From NCBI GenBank assembly GCA_008360955.1, contig LUCM01000026.1:19566-83565 (forward strand): a stretch of DNA of 64,000 nucleotides. The letters run 5' to 3'. This DNA is from Fasciolopsis buskii. Its lineage: Eukaryota > Platyhelminthes > Trematoda > Plagiorchiida > Fasciolidae. This document shows, piece by piece, positions 22,661 through 35,311 of this stretch; position 1 is the first letter of the stretch; the number at the start of each line of letters is the position of its first letter. Made by a program: the position numbers and the translations under genes. The notes below the pieces were generated by a model, which did not search any database, had not been told where the DNA came from, and worked only from the letters and a program-made list of their open reading frames with translations.

Positions 22661-25600
22661 AAGTCAACCTTATGATTTATTCTCGGCAACTGAGTAATAT
22701 ATGTGTCGTGAACCAATTGACTAATTCTCAACAGTGCGACCTGTTGTAGATACTCGTTGTTATCCAGATCATTTACTGACTAGAGGACAAGTTGATATGT
22801 TCAAGAGATGTACTGGAGAAGTGAAATACTAAACCGATGCACTTGTTAGGTGATATTCAATTTCGTCTAATATTCCTATCTCGTTTCGATTTTTACCCAT
22901 ACTATGCAACACATCAGTTGGTAAGATTTCCTGGGCTGTTTATCCGTCAAATATATCGACGTGTTTCTTTTCATGTTTTATCGAGTTGGTTTATCGATTC
23001 AGCGTCCCAGTGGGTCTTTGCTCCATTGGAGTTTTGCTTAAGTGTTAAAATTATACGGCTTTGTCTTCAACTCTCAATGCGGCAGAAACAGCAGCGAACT
23101 GTACTAAAATCAGAGTCATTACTCCTAGGTAGATCAGAAGTACGCTATTTAAGAAGCTCATTCATCCGATGAGAAGAATTGATGTACCTATGAAAGGCTT
23201 ACCTTCATTCAAGTCCATCAGATACTGGATGTTAAACAGAAAGCCAAATCATGTCGTCGCGTTTTGTGATGGCTGTACAACTCACGAATCACTGCAAAGA
23301 AACTTATCCACAGTTATTTTCAAATACAGCAGTCATTAAATCAGTACCCAGTAAAGTTTAACGAACCGGGTTCTATGAAACGATGGTAGAATAATCTTAT
23401 TGGTGTAAATTGCCTACAGACTTCCGAATCAATTTCGTATCGTTGTCTTCCAGTCTTTTTAAATATCCGTAATTTCTCGTTCCGTTTGTTTGACGAATTT
23501 TTTCGCTGATGCCTTGTAGTCATGCGAGACATCATAAATCATCACTCCTCTTAGTCATTTTTAGAAATTGTCTGACTCTACCGGGGGTCCATTGAACTTC
23601 AGTTTTTCCACTACGGGCTTTCATATAACTGCAGTGAGAGGATCGTATATCTAGGTCCAAAGATTAACTTCCATATCACTAATAGCTGGGGAACTGAATA
23701 AAGATTTTAATGGACCAAGAGTAGTAAACGTACGGGTGATGGCGGGTTGTCATCTGTCATTTCTATGGCTACAAGCTGATACGACGCGTTACATTATATC
23801 ACTTCTCAGAGTCCCTTTATGATAAAACCATGTTGCACGAAACACTTGGTATGCGATTAACAAAACAGTGCGCTGTTGATCGTAATGGTCCTTCTGTTAA
23901 TTATGCTACTAATGGGATAGTCTGTAAGGATGTCCCCCATCCATGAGAATCACTGGTGTAGAATGCTGGAAGCACTCAAATAATCAAAAAATGTAATAAC
24001 CTGTGGCACTTGAATATATCTCGTGATCATAATTTGAATTGAACTCTGCGTAATGGAGATTTTAGGTTTTGCCGATCAAAGGGTAGCCTAACGTTTATGC
24101 TCTTTGAAACATGCGACCTTCTGTAAATTACCTCGTCGACAGATTCCGGATATTTTCAGTCCCACACATACAGATATTCTTGAAAGAGTTACCAAGAGGT
24201 GACTGAGATATCGTTTATGCAGATTCATTTTTTCCATCCGATCAAGAAAAGTGACAATAATTCTTCATTAGACATCAGATATACTGTCTGAACAATCCAG
24301 TTAGAGTCGATGCGTTTCTTTTTGATCCCGCCTAGCTTTCCAGCTCACAAACGACCGAACCCTTAATTCGATATTGTACGTTTTTTGGGTAGAATAACTA
24401 AAACAACGAAAAACAACTCCGTCTATAGTCAGAATCGATTTTTCTGTGCTTAGCTACTATCTATAACCTAGAGTTGTGTTTGTCCCCATGAATTTTTCTT
24501 AACTGTAAACAATGTGTCCACAGGAAATTTCACGTCTTTTCTTCAAAGGCGCGACAATTTTAGATTGTTTTGTTTCAGTATTCATTATATACATGCGTAT
24601 TTCTAGTGAATGGACAAATAATGTTGGAGATAATAAATGATGATGATAATCATAAAAACGTATTAAAAGGTACCCACCGAACTTTCACTTGGGCAGAGAT
24701 AAAGATCTTCCTGAGCGGATCTGAAACTTTTTCCAGTCCAGCGAACCACAAAATTTTTACGCTTTTGCTCTATGTTACCTTCCCTTTGGTCAGCACCATT
24801 CTGCTTCTTTTATCCTGCTAGTCAAAACGGGTGACCACTTTTTAAATGTATTTTTTATTTTAACCCGGTTTACCCCCAAAAACCTTTTTAACTGAAATAC
24901 ATTATATGTCCCCTTCTGCTCTGTCGTCATTTCCGTCAATGCTATTCAACGATCGTCAGATTTTTCTCCCGTTTCAGGTTATTCATTACATAGCCCGCCA
25001 CTGTCTGCGAACATTTTGTTTCGTAAGCACCGGTGGTTCGTTTACCCACCATTTTTGTCCAAGTTGAATTGTTTTTATTGGCCGAGCGATCATCTCGATC
25101 ATCCCACTGTTTGTATCGGTACACTGACGGTGTCGTTCTCTGTAAAAGAACTTGCGAGCCTGTCATATTTGTTGATTCGGATTCAAGGCCGATAAAGGCG
25201 TTCAGTTGTTGTCTGGTATGTAGTAGAGAATACATCCTTCACCCACGCTCTGTCTAGCTGAAAAATGTATCCACAGTATCTGTTGTTGTGATGAGATTAT
25301 CAATCTGCTAAATCAGGTGCGCCAACAAAACAGGCAAGTTCTAGTTGTTTACTATATTCGCTTTGCTCTTTTGAGGTGGTACGAATATCCGCCATCTTTT
25401 TTCTTCTGTCTGCCTTGTGGCGTTGTATTTTCTTTTGTTTTAAACCATTCTTCCTAGATTGCTCTGGTCGGCAAATGATTCCGAACTTTCTCCTATGCTT
25501 ACTTCCACTACAAAAACTTCTGTCTATGGATTCTTATTTTCTATATAGAGTTAGATTGTATCTTATCTGAATGACCTTGATGGTATCCCCGTAATTAAGT

Positions 25601-26029
25601 GATCCTTTCCATTATCTGTATTATTTTGACTTACCAGCGCCATTACCCATTCGGCGCGCATTATTTCCCGTCAGATAATTTCGACAAACTGAGTGCAGAT
25701 CCGGTGATTCGCCACTTAGGCCCTAATGTTGAATTCCATCATTCGAATAAATCAGGGTTCTCAGTTTGCCTTATTCTATTCACTGATAAGCTTCCATCTT
25801 TCCACGCAAGTGGATACGCGAGTGGGTACTTGGTTGGTTCATGTAAAACCATTCATAATCGTATGCTCGTCGATTCGCCAAATAGGCTCGTTAAACGTCT
25901 TACCGAAGTGGAATTGCTCCTAATGCTATTCTTTCACTTGTGACCGACTTCCGCCGATCAGATACAGTCGGCTTAATTCAGGAGCCCAACACTGATGGTC
26001 CAACGTCTGATGATTTATCACCTTTTGGT
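22661..26029. other. Non-coding region
   Basis: No recognised gene. The longest frames are 22837-23172 (111 codons, plus) and 25599-25943 (114 codons, plus), both chance-length. A short GATGATGATAATCAT run near 24640 resembles an RTE tail, but the flanking RTE 3' sequence is absent. Confidence 0.5.
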
Positions 26030-26130
26030 GGTAGATGACAGTTGGCTGTCCTCAGGCTGGCCGCCACACCTGACCTAGTGCGACCTTATGTGGTTCAGTG
26101 TCAAAGTTGCCGGCTCCCTCCCCCGTGTAG
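26030..26130 (+). repeat. Diverged dispersed repeat, copy 1
   Basis: Resembles 61090-61240: 'cacctgacctagtgcgac', 'cttatgtggttc', 'ttgccggct' and 'ccctccccc..gtgtagtgg' here against 'atacctgacgaaatgagatc', 'cttacgtaattcc', 'tttccggat' and 'ccctccccgtccgccg' there. Old dispersed element of unknown class. Confidence 0.5.
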
Positions 26131-26792
26131 TGGGCTATAGTAATTAGGAGACACGTCCTTCTCACTGGACTGCTGCTTCCAGCATGTCAAAAAATCCTGC
26201 CCACTCTTCAACAAGAGGCGTACCTCCCCTTTCAACGAGCTATGGCCCTGAAATCCAGCACCGGCCTTTTCAGAATATTTCAATCTAATCCAGTCCAATT
26301 GCACTTTCACATACAGTCTACCGTAGCATGAGCAAAAATCATGTTATCTGTGTTGATGGTCAGGAAGTAGCGAAAATTCGGTTGATAACCAACGAGACCC
26401 ACGGAACAAGAGACCACGCATACTTCCCCCTAGGGATTCCAGACGCTTAACTTGTTAGAAAACAAATGTGTGTAAAGAAAAGTCTGAACTCAATAAAAGT
26501 GGTGGGATGACGGGTGTAGTTCTGCAAGCAAATGGTTCCTTGCACGTCTTGGGAGCTGTCAGAAGGGAAAGTTGGATCCAGCTGATTTTTTCTGGCGGCA
26601 TTAGAAATGGTCAAGGTAACCTATAGGTACTGATCAGACACATTATTCCGCTGTCACACGCACTTATTAAAACAGTTTTTTAAGTTTACAACGTGCTTGG
26701 TTAGCGTTTCCATATTCTGTACCAACTACGGACACATTACGGTAGCAAGACGATCTCATGGTCACCTGGACAGCTACTTACAGTTGTGTCAT
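26131..26792. other. Non-coding region
   Basis: No recognised gene, RNA or element between the diverged repeat and the 3' end of the minus-strand RTE copy. Confidence 0.5.
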
Positions 26793-27321
26793 TCATCATC
26801 ATTATCATATTCATCGTTCAGCGTTAAACACCAAAGCAAGCATCACTGACTGCTGCCTTTGGCCCAGAGTTACAGGTTTCTATAAAAAGAGTGAATATCC
26901 AAGAGAAAAAGGGAGTGGACCCATAAAAGCGGGGAAAAATAAGGCACTGCTTCGGACAACGCACGGAACACAGTGTAACTGTACAAACGCACTTCTCCAG
27001 TCATTTTGATTCGACAGAAAATGGCAACACGACCGCCATCGTTCACGGTTCCCTGTCAAATCCTTCAGTGTCTCCAGTCAGCTGGTTGACGGGTCTTTCG
27101 GACCCAAAGCCCGAAAACGTGAGACATCCAATTTACTTAGGTTCGTTGTGCGTTTTTTCATTCCACGTTGCCGCTTGATCTGCTGACCTCCACATGGCTT
27201 CATGCATGCCATAGGATGAATGTAAAATAGAGCACGGTGTGGTAGACGAGCGCTTGCCATACGCAACACTTGACTCAACCAGCATAGTCTACTAAGCTTC
27301 ATACGCCGAGGTAGGATGTTC

Positions 27322-27570
27322 TCAGAACCACCACTCAATACTACATTCATGATCTCCACAGCCAATCCTAGCGCTACTGCGTAGATATTGGTAGTCGAAA
27401 ACCTCCAAGAGACGAACATCTCCGACACGCATGCTCCATGTCTCGCAACCATACAACAGAACTGAGCGCACTGCAGCACAGTATACACGATCTTCCAACT
27501 TCTGTGAGATATTAAACTGACACCACAAGTGCTGCAATCCAGCGTAAGCTGCTCGAGCTTTGATATACAC
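27322..27570 (-). pseudogene. RTE C-terminal region, minus copy 1
   Basis: Encodes 'ARAAYAGLQHLWCQFNI', 'YCAAVRSVLLYGCETW' and 'VGDVRLLEVFDYQYLR', homologous to 19534-19800 of the plus copy. The overlapping longer frame (27078-27638) is a shifted shadow. The C-terminus continues out of frame towards 27200 with 'LCWLSQVLRMASARLP'. Confidence 0.85.
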
Positions 27571-27807
27571 GAGTTTACCTCCACTGCCGAGCTGCCATCA
27601 TTCGACACAACTGCCAAGCTAGGTGAAACGGTCCACATTCGTTAGTTCTTCTCCACTCAGCACGAAGTTCAGCACTATTGTCGTATAGTCTTGTAACAGC
27701 ACTTTACACTTTGAAGATGCAAAGCGCATGCCAAACTGAGCTACAAACCTCGTAAATCTATCTAGTGTACTTCATGCATGGTCCGCGGATTCGAACAGGC
27801 ACACAAC

Positions 27808-28469
27808 GTCGTCTGCGTATTCTAGGTCACACAGGTTTTCTCCATTTCACTGTTCGACGCCTACATCCTGGAAATCTCTCAAAGCATCTTCCATCATCCC
27901 GTCCATGACGAAGTTGAACAGGAATGGAGAGATGGGACATCCTTGTTGAACGCCGCTAGTCGTTTCGAATGAACTTGATAGTTCACCGTATACCCTCACG
28001 CGACCATAAGTATGGAAGTGCAATACCCGCAACAGGTTAACGAACTTCGCTGGCATACCACTCCGGTGGAAAGCACTGAATGTGGCTGTCCGATCGACTG
28101 AATCAAACGCTCCTCTCAGGTCGAGAAAGTCTACGATTGTAGGGCGGCGGTGTATACCACGTTTCGAATATTTGGCGAAAAGTGAATATCTATCTGGTCG
28201 ATGACTGAAATGCGACATTACTTACTGTACGCAACGGTCTATACAATACAACCTCTACCTGAACGAAATTCAGCCTGCTGTTCGCTGATGTTGCTGTCGC
28301 TAATCGGTGCCAAAGTACGCAGCATTGTCGAAGCTAAGACCTTATTAACTATCGGAATTAAACTAATACCACGATGATTGCTAGTTATTCCGTGTGCCAC
28401 TTTAGAAGACGGATATAACCATTGACTCACCCCACGGTAACGGAACATGTTCCTTGTTCCAAATATCAC
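27808..28469 (-). pseudogene. RTE reverse transcriptase, minus copy 1
   Basis: Fingers at 28239-28469: 'NHRGISLIPIVNKVLAS' and 'SEQQAEFRSGRGCI'. Palm at 27847-28218: motif A 'FLDLRGAFDSVDR' and motif B 'GVQQGCPISPFLFNFVMDG'. Motif C 'DLEYADDVVC' lies around 27808-27822, after a TGA that ends the palm frame. The pieces need a frame change near 28225. The catalytic Asp residues are all present, so the polymerase core is better preserved than in the plus copy apart from these breaks. Confidence 0.88.
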
Positions 28470-28698
28470 GAATCAAGGAGATAAGTGCTTTTATCCGGGC
28501 TTCTCTACTCAGTTTGAAAATGTCTTGGGGAAGTTCGTCGGGACCGGCTGCTTTTCCCCTCTCCGAAAGTCAAATATCCGACTCTACTTCCAGTTCCGTT
28601 GAGCGATCAACAGGCACCTCCCAAGGATTCGCAGCTGCAACCATCGGTCTAAATACGTTAGCGTGCGACCAGCTAAACTGATGGTTGAAGCGCTCAGC

Positions 28699-29363
28699 CT
28701 AGTTGTCTAGACTTTGTTGTCTACCAAGGAAAAGCTCTTCGTTCCCATTACATACGACTTCACTAACCGAAGTTGGCCGTCCACCGGTGTCGCGTGTGAG
28801 TTTAAACAGTTTTTGACTGTTACTTGATGCGTCTGTTATTTCCCTTTCTTCGACTAATTCGACCCACCATTTTTCACGGTCATTCTTAAAACTTATCGTC
28901 AACAGATGCTGCAACTGTTGACGCATTCTATTCACCTCCTTGCAGTTAGGGAGCTGGCATTTTTGTTCGATTAGACCCAACGACCCTTGCGAGATCCAGC
29001 ATGTTTGATGAACGCTGGATCTAGGATCACAAGCTAAATCTGCTGCCAAATGCACAGCCTGCTTGATTCGATCCCACCTCTCGTCGGAGCTCTTAGTTCC
29101 TGGGATAGTTTCTGTTCATAGCTGTTCCAGACAGCCGAATAACACACGTTCGACGGCCAATGGGTCTGTTGTCTGCGTCGATGGCCGTTGAGCTGCAGCA
29201 AAAATCGCATTAAAACTAACACATGGTCCGATTCGACGTACGTAGTCCAGTACGATCTACAGTTCTGGACAGAACCGCGCCACCGGTAGCTTACTGCGAT
29301 ATGGTCTATCTGGCTCTCGACCTGACTTCTAACCGGAAAATTATGGGTAGGCAGAGCGGGCAA
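28699..29363 (-). pseudogene. RTE endonuclease C-terminus and linker, minus copy 1
   Basis: The upper frame (29034-29363) starts in leader-derived sequence and continues as the endonuclease end: 'IDHIAVSYRWRGSVQNCRSY', 'WTTYVESDHVLVLMRFL'. The next frame (28699-29055) is the linker between endonuclease and polymerase: 'WISQGSLGLIEQKCQLPN', 'KNDREKWWVELVEE', 'SNSQKLFKLTRDTGG', 'VSEVVCNGNEELF'. The Trp that is a stop in the plus copy is intact here. Confidence 0.88.
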
Positions 29364-29592
29364 AGAGATTGGGTTGGAGACAGAAGAGACAGGTTGAATG
29401 AAAGAGAGGGCACTCTGAGCCGTAACATACCCGTCCCACTCGATGCAATGGGCAGCGCGGTCCTGATTATCCTGTGCGGCGACCGATGCAGTGTGAAACT
29501 ATTTGTGGGCGTGTAAATCAGTATGGAATTATTGTGTGCATGTAACTCATGGGGATTGATGGACTGGTACTGCTAGGGTGTCCAGCCTGGAT

Positions 29593-30008
29593 GGAGATAG
29601 TTATATCAGCCCAACGCAGTAGCTTAACGACATGTTGATGAGTGACGGTCCGAAGGGAAAAATCACGCCGTTAAGTTCAAGAAGAGAATCATTTTTAGTT
29701 TCGGTGATGCATTTCATTCACATAAAATATTTTTGGTCAATTTTGACCTGGTCGTTTTATTCTGAATAGTGTACGTTTGTCAAGTAGCTTAAGCATTTAC
29801 CAATTGAAGTGAGAGACTCAAATCCCCACCCTGTTGATCACTTTCATGATGGAAGCCGATAAGCTGTGGGCCAGCTCTTGACCACAGGTGATCTGTGAGA
29901 CCCTACGTTTTTCCATTCTGCCATAGGTTTCATGACCGTGGTTAGCGATTTCATAATACTGTTGATATGAATGTATACACCTTCCATATTACGAATGCCC
30001 TGTGCGCA

Positions 30009-30056
<48 letters not shown>

Positions 30057-33000
30057 TTTTAGATTTAATATTCAATTGATGCATCAAACAGTTGTGGTGC
30101 CGGGTTCACTTTTAAAAATCACGAAAACAATTGTAGCGTGATTTTTGTCAAGAATCATAGTCAATGCTTGTCCACCATGTTTCGGAATAATGAGTGAGTT
30201 TATATTCGTCCAGCTTTTCGACCACCAAAGGATTTCATTGGTCAGTTAAACCCCAATCAATGCTTCGTTTCCCTCCCGACTTTTACAAACTCACAAAAAG
30301 TTGCTGGCACAAAACAATTAGTACTTGATATGGCGTTTTTACTGCGTGAAATAGGTATGCAGTGAGCGTCACGAAAGTTTAGGATGCTTTATTTCATGCA
30401 AGTATTCTAAACAGGTGCATTATCATATAATTAGTTGAGTTTGAAAGGTGAGGGAACTGCATCCTCACTTGTTTTCTACTGTCGCGTCGATGACATTATG
30501 TCAGTCATTGAGTTGAATAAATGGTGTAGGCAAAATGTTGCATCTCGGTCTGATCTCACAACGAAAACATCACTAGATCGTACGATTTCATCCAACCAGT
30601 TGTCTTTAATCAAAGTATCTGACTGGTTTTGAATGGCATTCCCTGTCTTGATAAATCATAACTTGGCTGGCGCAGTTGTTGACTAGTCCTATTATCATTA
30701 TTTTGGCAAGCCAAAAGTCTGTTATGCCCCGAGAATCTTTTGTTCGCTCCCGTGGGACGATTTACGGTGAATTGCTTCCCCACGATGGATCATAATTTAC
30801 TTCTGTTGATTACATTCACCGTCATCATTTCAGTGTCTGCGTATCCGTATATTTGGTTCTGCACCCAAAATCCGTGTTGAAATTAGATCTCCCGAATTAG
30901 CCATAAGCCCATACTGTTGACGATATCCTAAACAAAATCGTTAGTGTCTTGGATTTTGCGGTATTTTAGAAGAGTGTAAACTACTTCGCACTCAACGACT
31001 GGATAGTACAGGATGCCCGTAGAACACAAATTAGTTCTTTCGATAAAATACCAATGTTTGGTGAAGTAACGGATGGGTTAGATTGTTTCGCAAGTTTAAC
31101 CGTGGAGTCAAATGCTTGGAGTGTGTTCTCTTAGGTTAACCCTGTCTTCAGTTTTGGAGAATCGGGTAGTGTCAAGCCCACTGACGAGCCATGAATCTCG
31201 ATGGACACCGATGATGTGGAGGTGGAGAATGAAAGAGCTATCATCGACGTGGTGAACTCTGCATAACGTTTCTTTTTCGTTTCCTCCTATTATTTTTGTT
31301 CTTCGTCAAGATTCCGAGGCACACAATCCGAACACAAAGTTGTGCAAAATAATAGTAATAGTAATAATCAGCCGGGGTATGCATTGCTTTCGCAAGGTTC
31401 CTGCTTAAAAGCGTTTTGTTTACCTGCAATACTCGTACAAACCGCGTATAGATTTCCTAGCCCAGTTGATATTAGCTTTTTCACATCCATCGATCCGGGA
31501 GCTTACTCGATGTCCCTATTGATCGATTTCGGTCCCAAGCGCCTGTTTTCGACAGCAATATCCTTTTTCTAATATTGCAAAATAGTATTAATACTCACTG
31601 TTCGTCGCTTACTGATCCTAGTTCAGTGCGAGCGAAAAATTGGCATGCAGCCCGTAAAACGATAGGCTCAGAAGACATCAACAACTGAGCTATTTATAAA
31701 TGCCACAATAGTTATAACCATGTGCACACGGATGTGTACCTGGTTGGGACGCAATCGTTTTTGTTTTATGTTGTCACAACTTCACGAGTCATCTGGAGAT
31801 TCAATCATTAGTTGGATTATGCGATTGTTTCCATCCGCACATCGTCGGCTGCCTTCTCGAACGTACCGATCGAATTTGTGTCGGCTGCCCCCGTGCATTT
31901 GTAGCCATAATCATTCTGCTTATGTGCAAGTCTATTTCACTTCGCCTTTTCACTTTTTCACAAAAAGCACGATTTTTGGGGTTTCTGAAGTATGAATTTG
32001 GCTTGCTGCCGCATTTCGGTATTCATTTTCCTACAGGATAGACGGTTTGTACATAGTCTAAACTTGCCGTAACAGTTGCTACCTACCTAAAAGCGAATTT
32101 GTATATCCATACCTGAGTAAATGAACATTGGGGCAGCATATTCTTCTTGACCATATACGTAACAAACGAGCCACCTCTGTTAGAGATCGTTAGCCCAGAT
32201 TGTGAAGAGATGAATGTTTCTTATAGGTTGCAGATCTTTCATTGTAGTCTACTTTGTCTAACGCGGTCGTTCTAGACTAGTTTTCATTACTAGGACAGAA
32301 ATTTGGTCGGTAAGATTATTTTCTGCTGTCTCACTTTTCGGTTAGTGAAGTTGCGTATTTACTGAAAATATAAACCGTTTAATTATTATGATTGATAAAA
32401 GAGATCTTGGTTAACAGTTAGTGTCCCTCTCCCTTAAAACAGTCTTCAGGATTGGTCATTGCCTTCGAACGGAAACTCCGTCCCGGTTCCCATATAATTT
32501 TCCTCAGTAAAACTTCTTCGCAGGAATGAAGACTTTGTTGTTTTCGACTTGAAGTTGGAGCTCCGTTGTTGGAAATCGTAGGGCTATTCTACTGCTGCCT
32601 CCAAGTAAAGACAAATTACTGTGTTGTAGACCCAAATCATTTATCATGAAATCTCACTTCTCCTGGTGTCGTGTTCAAGTAGCACTATGGACCACAACTA
32701 GAACGTTCACAAATGCCGGTGCTTTCTCACTTACTGGGAACGCATTGCATGTTAAGCTTAACTAAAACAGCTACCGTAAAATGGCGTCGTCTGTTAGTTT
32801 TTTTTAGATACTTCGAATGTGTTCCACTCTCTGCATTTGTCATGGGTCGATTAGGTATGTAACCAATACAGTATAGGTGAATTTGTTCTAGCTACTGACT
32901 CAGGCCGATTTATTTCTTATTCGGTCGGAGGAATCATCTGCTCTCCTCCTCCACTTTTGTACTTGATCCACACAAAGTTCCCATACCGTTTATATATAAG

Positions 33001-33793
33001 CAGTCGTGGTATCACAGTGCGCTTCGCAATGTCCTCCTGATAATGTAGATGAATTACACAACTGAGTTCTCAGGGTCCTTCAGTGACGAAAACAGAGCGT
33101 GCACAATACCTCTAGATGGTTTCTCTCTGTTGGCTTACGTTTGGCCACATGGTATGAAGCCTAAGTTTGAGTTAAGCTTTCGGCCAGTTCTGGTAGTAGA
33201 TAGCTGTCCAGTTGTCATACCTAGTTCATTAGTCTCCTTTGATAATGAATGTTTTTACTCAGTCTTTATGAGTATGCAGCCAGCAATGCGACCGCAATCG
33301 TGGTCTGTCAGTTGGCACTTTATCTGTTTGGTGAATATAAGGTTACATGTACATTCGCTGAGGACAGCCCGAAATTTCCTCTTCTGTTTAAGAGAGCAGC
33401 TATTGGGTGAATGTTAACCTTTTAGCTGACCTTTTGGTATCGCTTGCACTTTTTGTTGTGCAGCCTTCGTTTTGTCCTAATTTGTTGTTCAAGTTCTTTG
33501 GGACAGCGTTACGCGGAATTTCCTGAAACACTATCCCCAGTCATTGCGCATTCTTAAACAGGTTTGGTTACGGCTGAGTGCATTTGATATCTGTAACCTC
33601 AAAAAGGAAAATCGCAATTGGTCCGAATCCGTTCTTCAAATGAGTCTGCAGGTTTTAGGTAAAAAAAGGCATTTAATCAAAGGAGTGAATGGTACATGAG
33701 TGGCAGCTCAGGAACAACAAAAATATTCTCCCTTCCCGATGTCTTGTTCCATTTTTTGCGTTCCTTCAGTTCATTTCCGAATAACCCTTCAGG

Positions 33794-33798
<5 letters not shown>
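29593..33798. other. Non-coding region with a (TA)n tract
   Basis: No recognised gene. A pure TA microsatellite lies at about 30013-30055. The longest frame (33049-33417 plus, 122 codons, starting 'MNYTTEFSGSFSDENR') shows no recognised domain and is chance-length. Confidence 0.55.

Positions 33799-33843
<45 letters not shown>
33799..33843. repeat. (TA)n microsatellite
   Basis: Uninterrupted AT dinucleotide run of about 45 bases. Followed by 'taattaccggtcgtc' and ordinary sequence. Confidence 0.95.
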
Positions 33844-33846
<3 letters not shown>

Positions 33847-35199
33847 CCGGTCGTCAGGTATATGTAGCCACTAACTCTCCTGTCAATTTATCTGCATGCC
33901 TGAGCAATCCGTTTCTAATCTGCCACCAGAATCTCGTTTGTATTAGCTGAATGAGAATGGATAATGAATCCATTTTCGAGATGTGTATGCTGAGCTGTTG
34001 GGCTGTCGTGGTGTCTGTTTAACATTGGCAGGCCCCTCTCCAGAAAATAAGGTGTTGGACTACCTTCTTCCCACCCTCTGCATTTACCGACCAGTCCCTC
34101 GTGTATCCGGTGTTTTCTTGCCTCAACCGTTCTTCGGCGTACTGCCACTTCCAGACAGTGGGCACATCCCCACCATCATCACGTTCTTGGTGGATGTGTG
34201 GTGGACATGAATCACTGGTATCTCGTTCGAGCCCGCCTCGATTGAATAAAATCTGGCAGAACTGATTGCTTTTTCTCGTAACATGGTGATATATTGATAG
34301 ACGTTTTATAAACGTTAATTTTTCCACCGCAGTTTGTGAAAACGCGATATTCCCTTTACGGATTCGTATTGATTCAGTTATGTTCGCGTTTCTCGTATGT
34401 ATCAGAATCGAACTTGTCGAAATTTCAGTCGGATACACTTTTATTATCACGGTTCCGTTGGCTAGTTGCTCTTCCGGCGATAATAAGCTTGCATATGTCT
34501 GGTGTGTCTTCCGAGTTCACTTTTTCAGAGAGCGCATTACGGTTGGATCACTTAAAGCTAATCCGCGATTCACGATTCTGTTGCTTGTACGCCATGAAAC
34601 CAGATGAACCCAATGGGCATTTTAAATTGTTTTTTTTCGTGTCACTCAACTTATAACCTTGCACTTGATATTTCATGGCTACTACTATTACTACTGCTAA
34701 TACCATTCCAGGGCAAATTTCAAGGTTGGTTTATAAAGAATGAATAATCGAAATAAGCATAGCGTGCTTGTTGATCAGTGTTTTGCGGTCGCAAATTGAC
34801 AAAACGTCTACCTGTTAACGATTGTAGCGGTATAAAGCAACAATCTTGAGAGTCTGTGGGGCAAAGATTCGTGCACTGGTAGGCATATAGATAGAAGACC
34901 TACAGGTTTCGTGAACGGGATCAATATTACACAACGTGGCGCCAGTCATTGGTTTTTGCATGTTGATTACTTATTTGGGTTAATTTTCTCCGTGATATCC
35001 CCGAGAAGAAATTACATCTTAAATCTAATCCAAATCTCCAGCCAATCCTCCTTTTTTTTCTTCATCCTGTCCTCTCGCTTCCTTCTGTTCTTTTTTAGTG
35101 GTTTAACATGCTGCTACATCAAGTAGACTGTAGCCAAGTAATCTAAAATCTATTTCCTTGTGCAGTAAAGTGAGTTTACAGGCTAAGACTGAAGTGAAG
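33844..35199. other. Non-coding region
   Basis: No recognised gene. On the minus strand 33915-34450 two overlapping frames look somewhat coding-like ('PPHIHQERDDGGDVPTVWK', 'LNRHHDSPTAQHTHLENG'), possibly a degraded transposable-element protein, unrecognised. Confidence 0.4.
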
Positions 35200-35235
35200 T
35201 TTGACAAAGAGTCCTAGTTTGGATCGAAACGTCGC
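35200..35235 (+). other. Decayed hammerhead-ribozyme-like motif
   Basis: Reads 'tttgacaaagagtccta' then 'gtttggatcgaaacgtcg'. This resembles the hammerhead core layout CUGANGA, stem II, GAAAC. The first box differs from CUGACGA by C-to-T and G-to-A changes, stem II is weak (GA-UCC/GGA-UC with a bulge), and 'cgaaacgtc' is intact. Such motifs are known in Penelope-like retroelements. Not expected to cleave as it stands. Confidence 0.35.
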
Positions 35236-35273
35236 AATAAACGTCAACTCAATGTACGTCTTCTAACCTTACA

Positions 35274-35311
35274 TATATATATATATACACACATATATGT
35301 ATCTATATCAG
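35274..35311. repeat. TA/CA-rich microsatellite
   Basis: Alternating 'atatat', 'acacac' and 'atatatgtatctatat' steps. Lies 40 bases after the hammerhead-like motif. Confidence 0.85.

Larger units (their letters stand above)
27436..29558 (-). repeat. Exact 2,123-base block, copy 1
   Basis: Matches 42215-44337 with a constant offset of 14,779 and no difference that I saw. At both edges the two loci stop matching abruptly, yet each still continues into RTE-homologous but different sequence. This is the pattern of gene conversion or of one repeat contig placed twice. Confidence 0.92.
26793..29592 (-). mobile_element. RTE retrotransposon, minus strand, endonuclease-deleted
   Basis: Read on the minus strand, the 5' leader (about 29592 to 29345, containing 'cagtaccagtccatc') passes directly into the C-terminal endonuclease 'SQIDHIAVSYRWRGSVQN'. 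Compared with the plus copy, the segment corresponding to about 17112-17890 is missing. Linker, reverse transcriptase and C-terminal region follow, then the 3' UTR and a GAT-type tail ('cgctgaacgatgaatatgataatgatgatg' reversed in the plus text) near 26793. It lacks the catalytic Asn, Glu and 'GDFN' residues, so it cannot nick DNA. Positions 27436-29558 match the other minus copy exactly. Confidence 0.9.

Noticed and set aside
24630..24660. RTE tail at the GATGATGATAATCAT run
   Set aside because: The characteristic upstream 'gtttaacgctgaac' and the rest of the 3' UTR are missing.
27078..27638. 186-codon minus frame, the longest in the window
   Set aside because: It lies in the wrong frame over the RTE C-terminal region; the homologous frame is 27322-27570. 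A shifted shadow.
28454..28681. 75-codon plus frames at 28454-28681 and 43233-43460
   Set aside because: They are antisense to the RTE reverse transcriptase; the minus strand carries the recognisable motifs.
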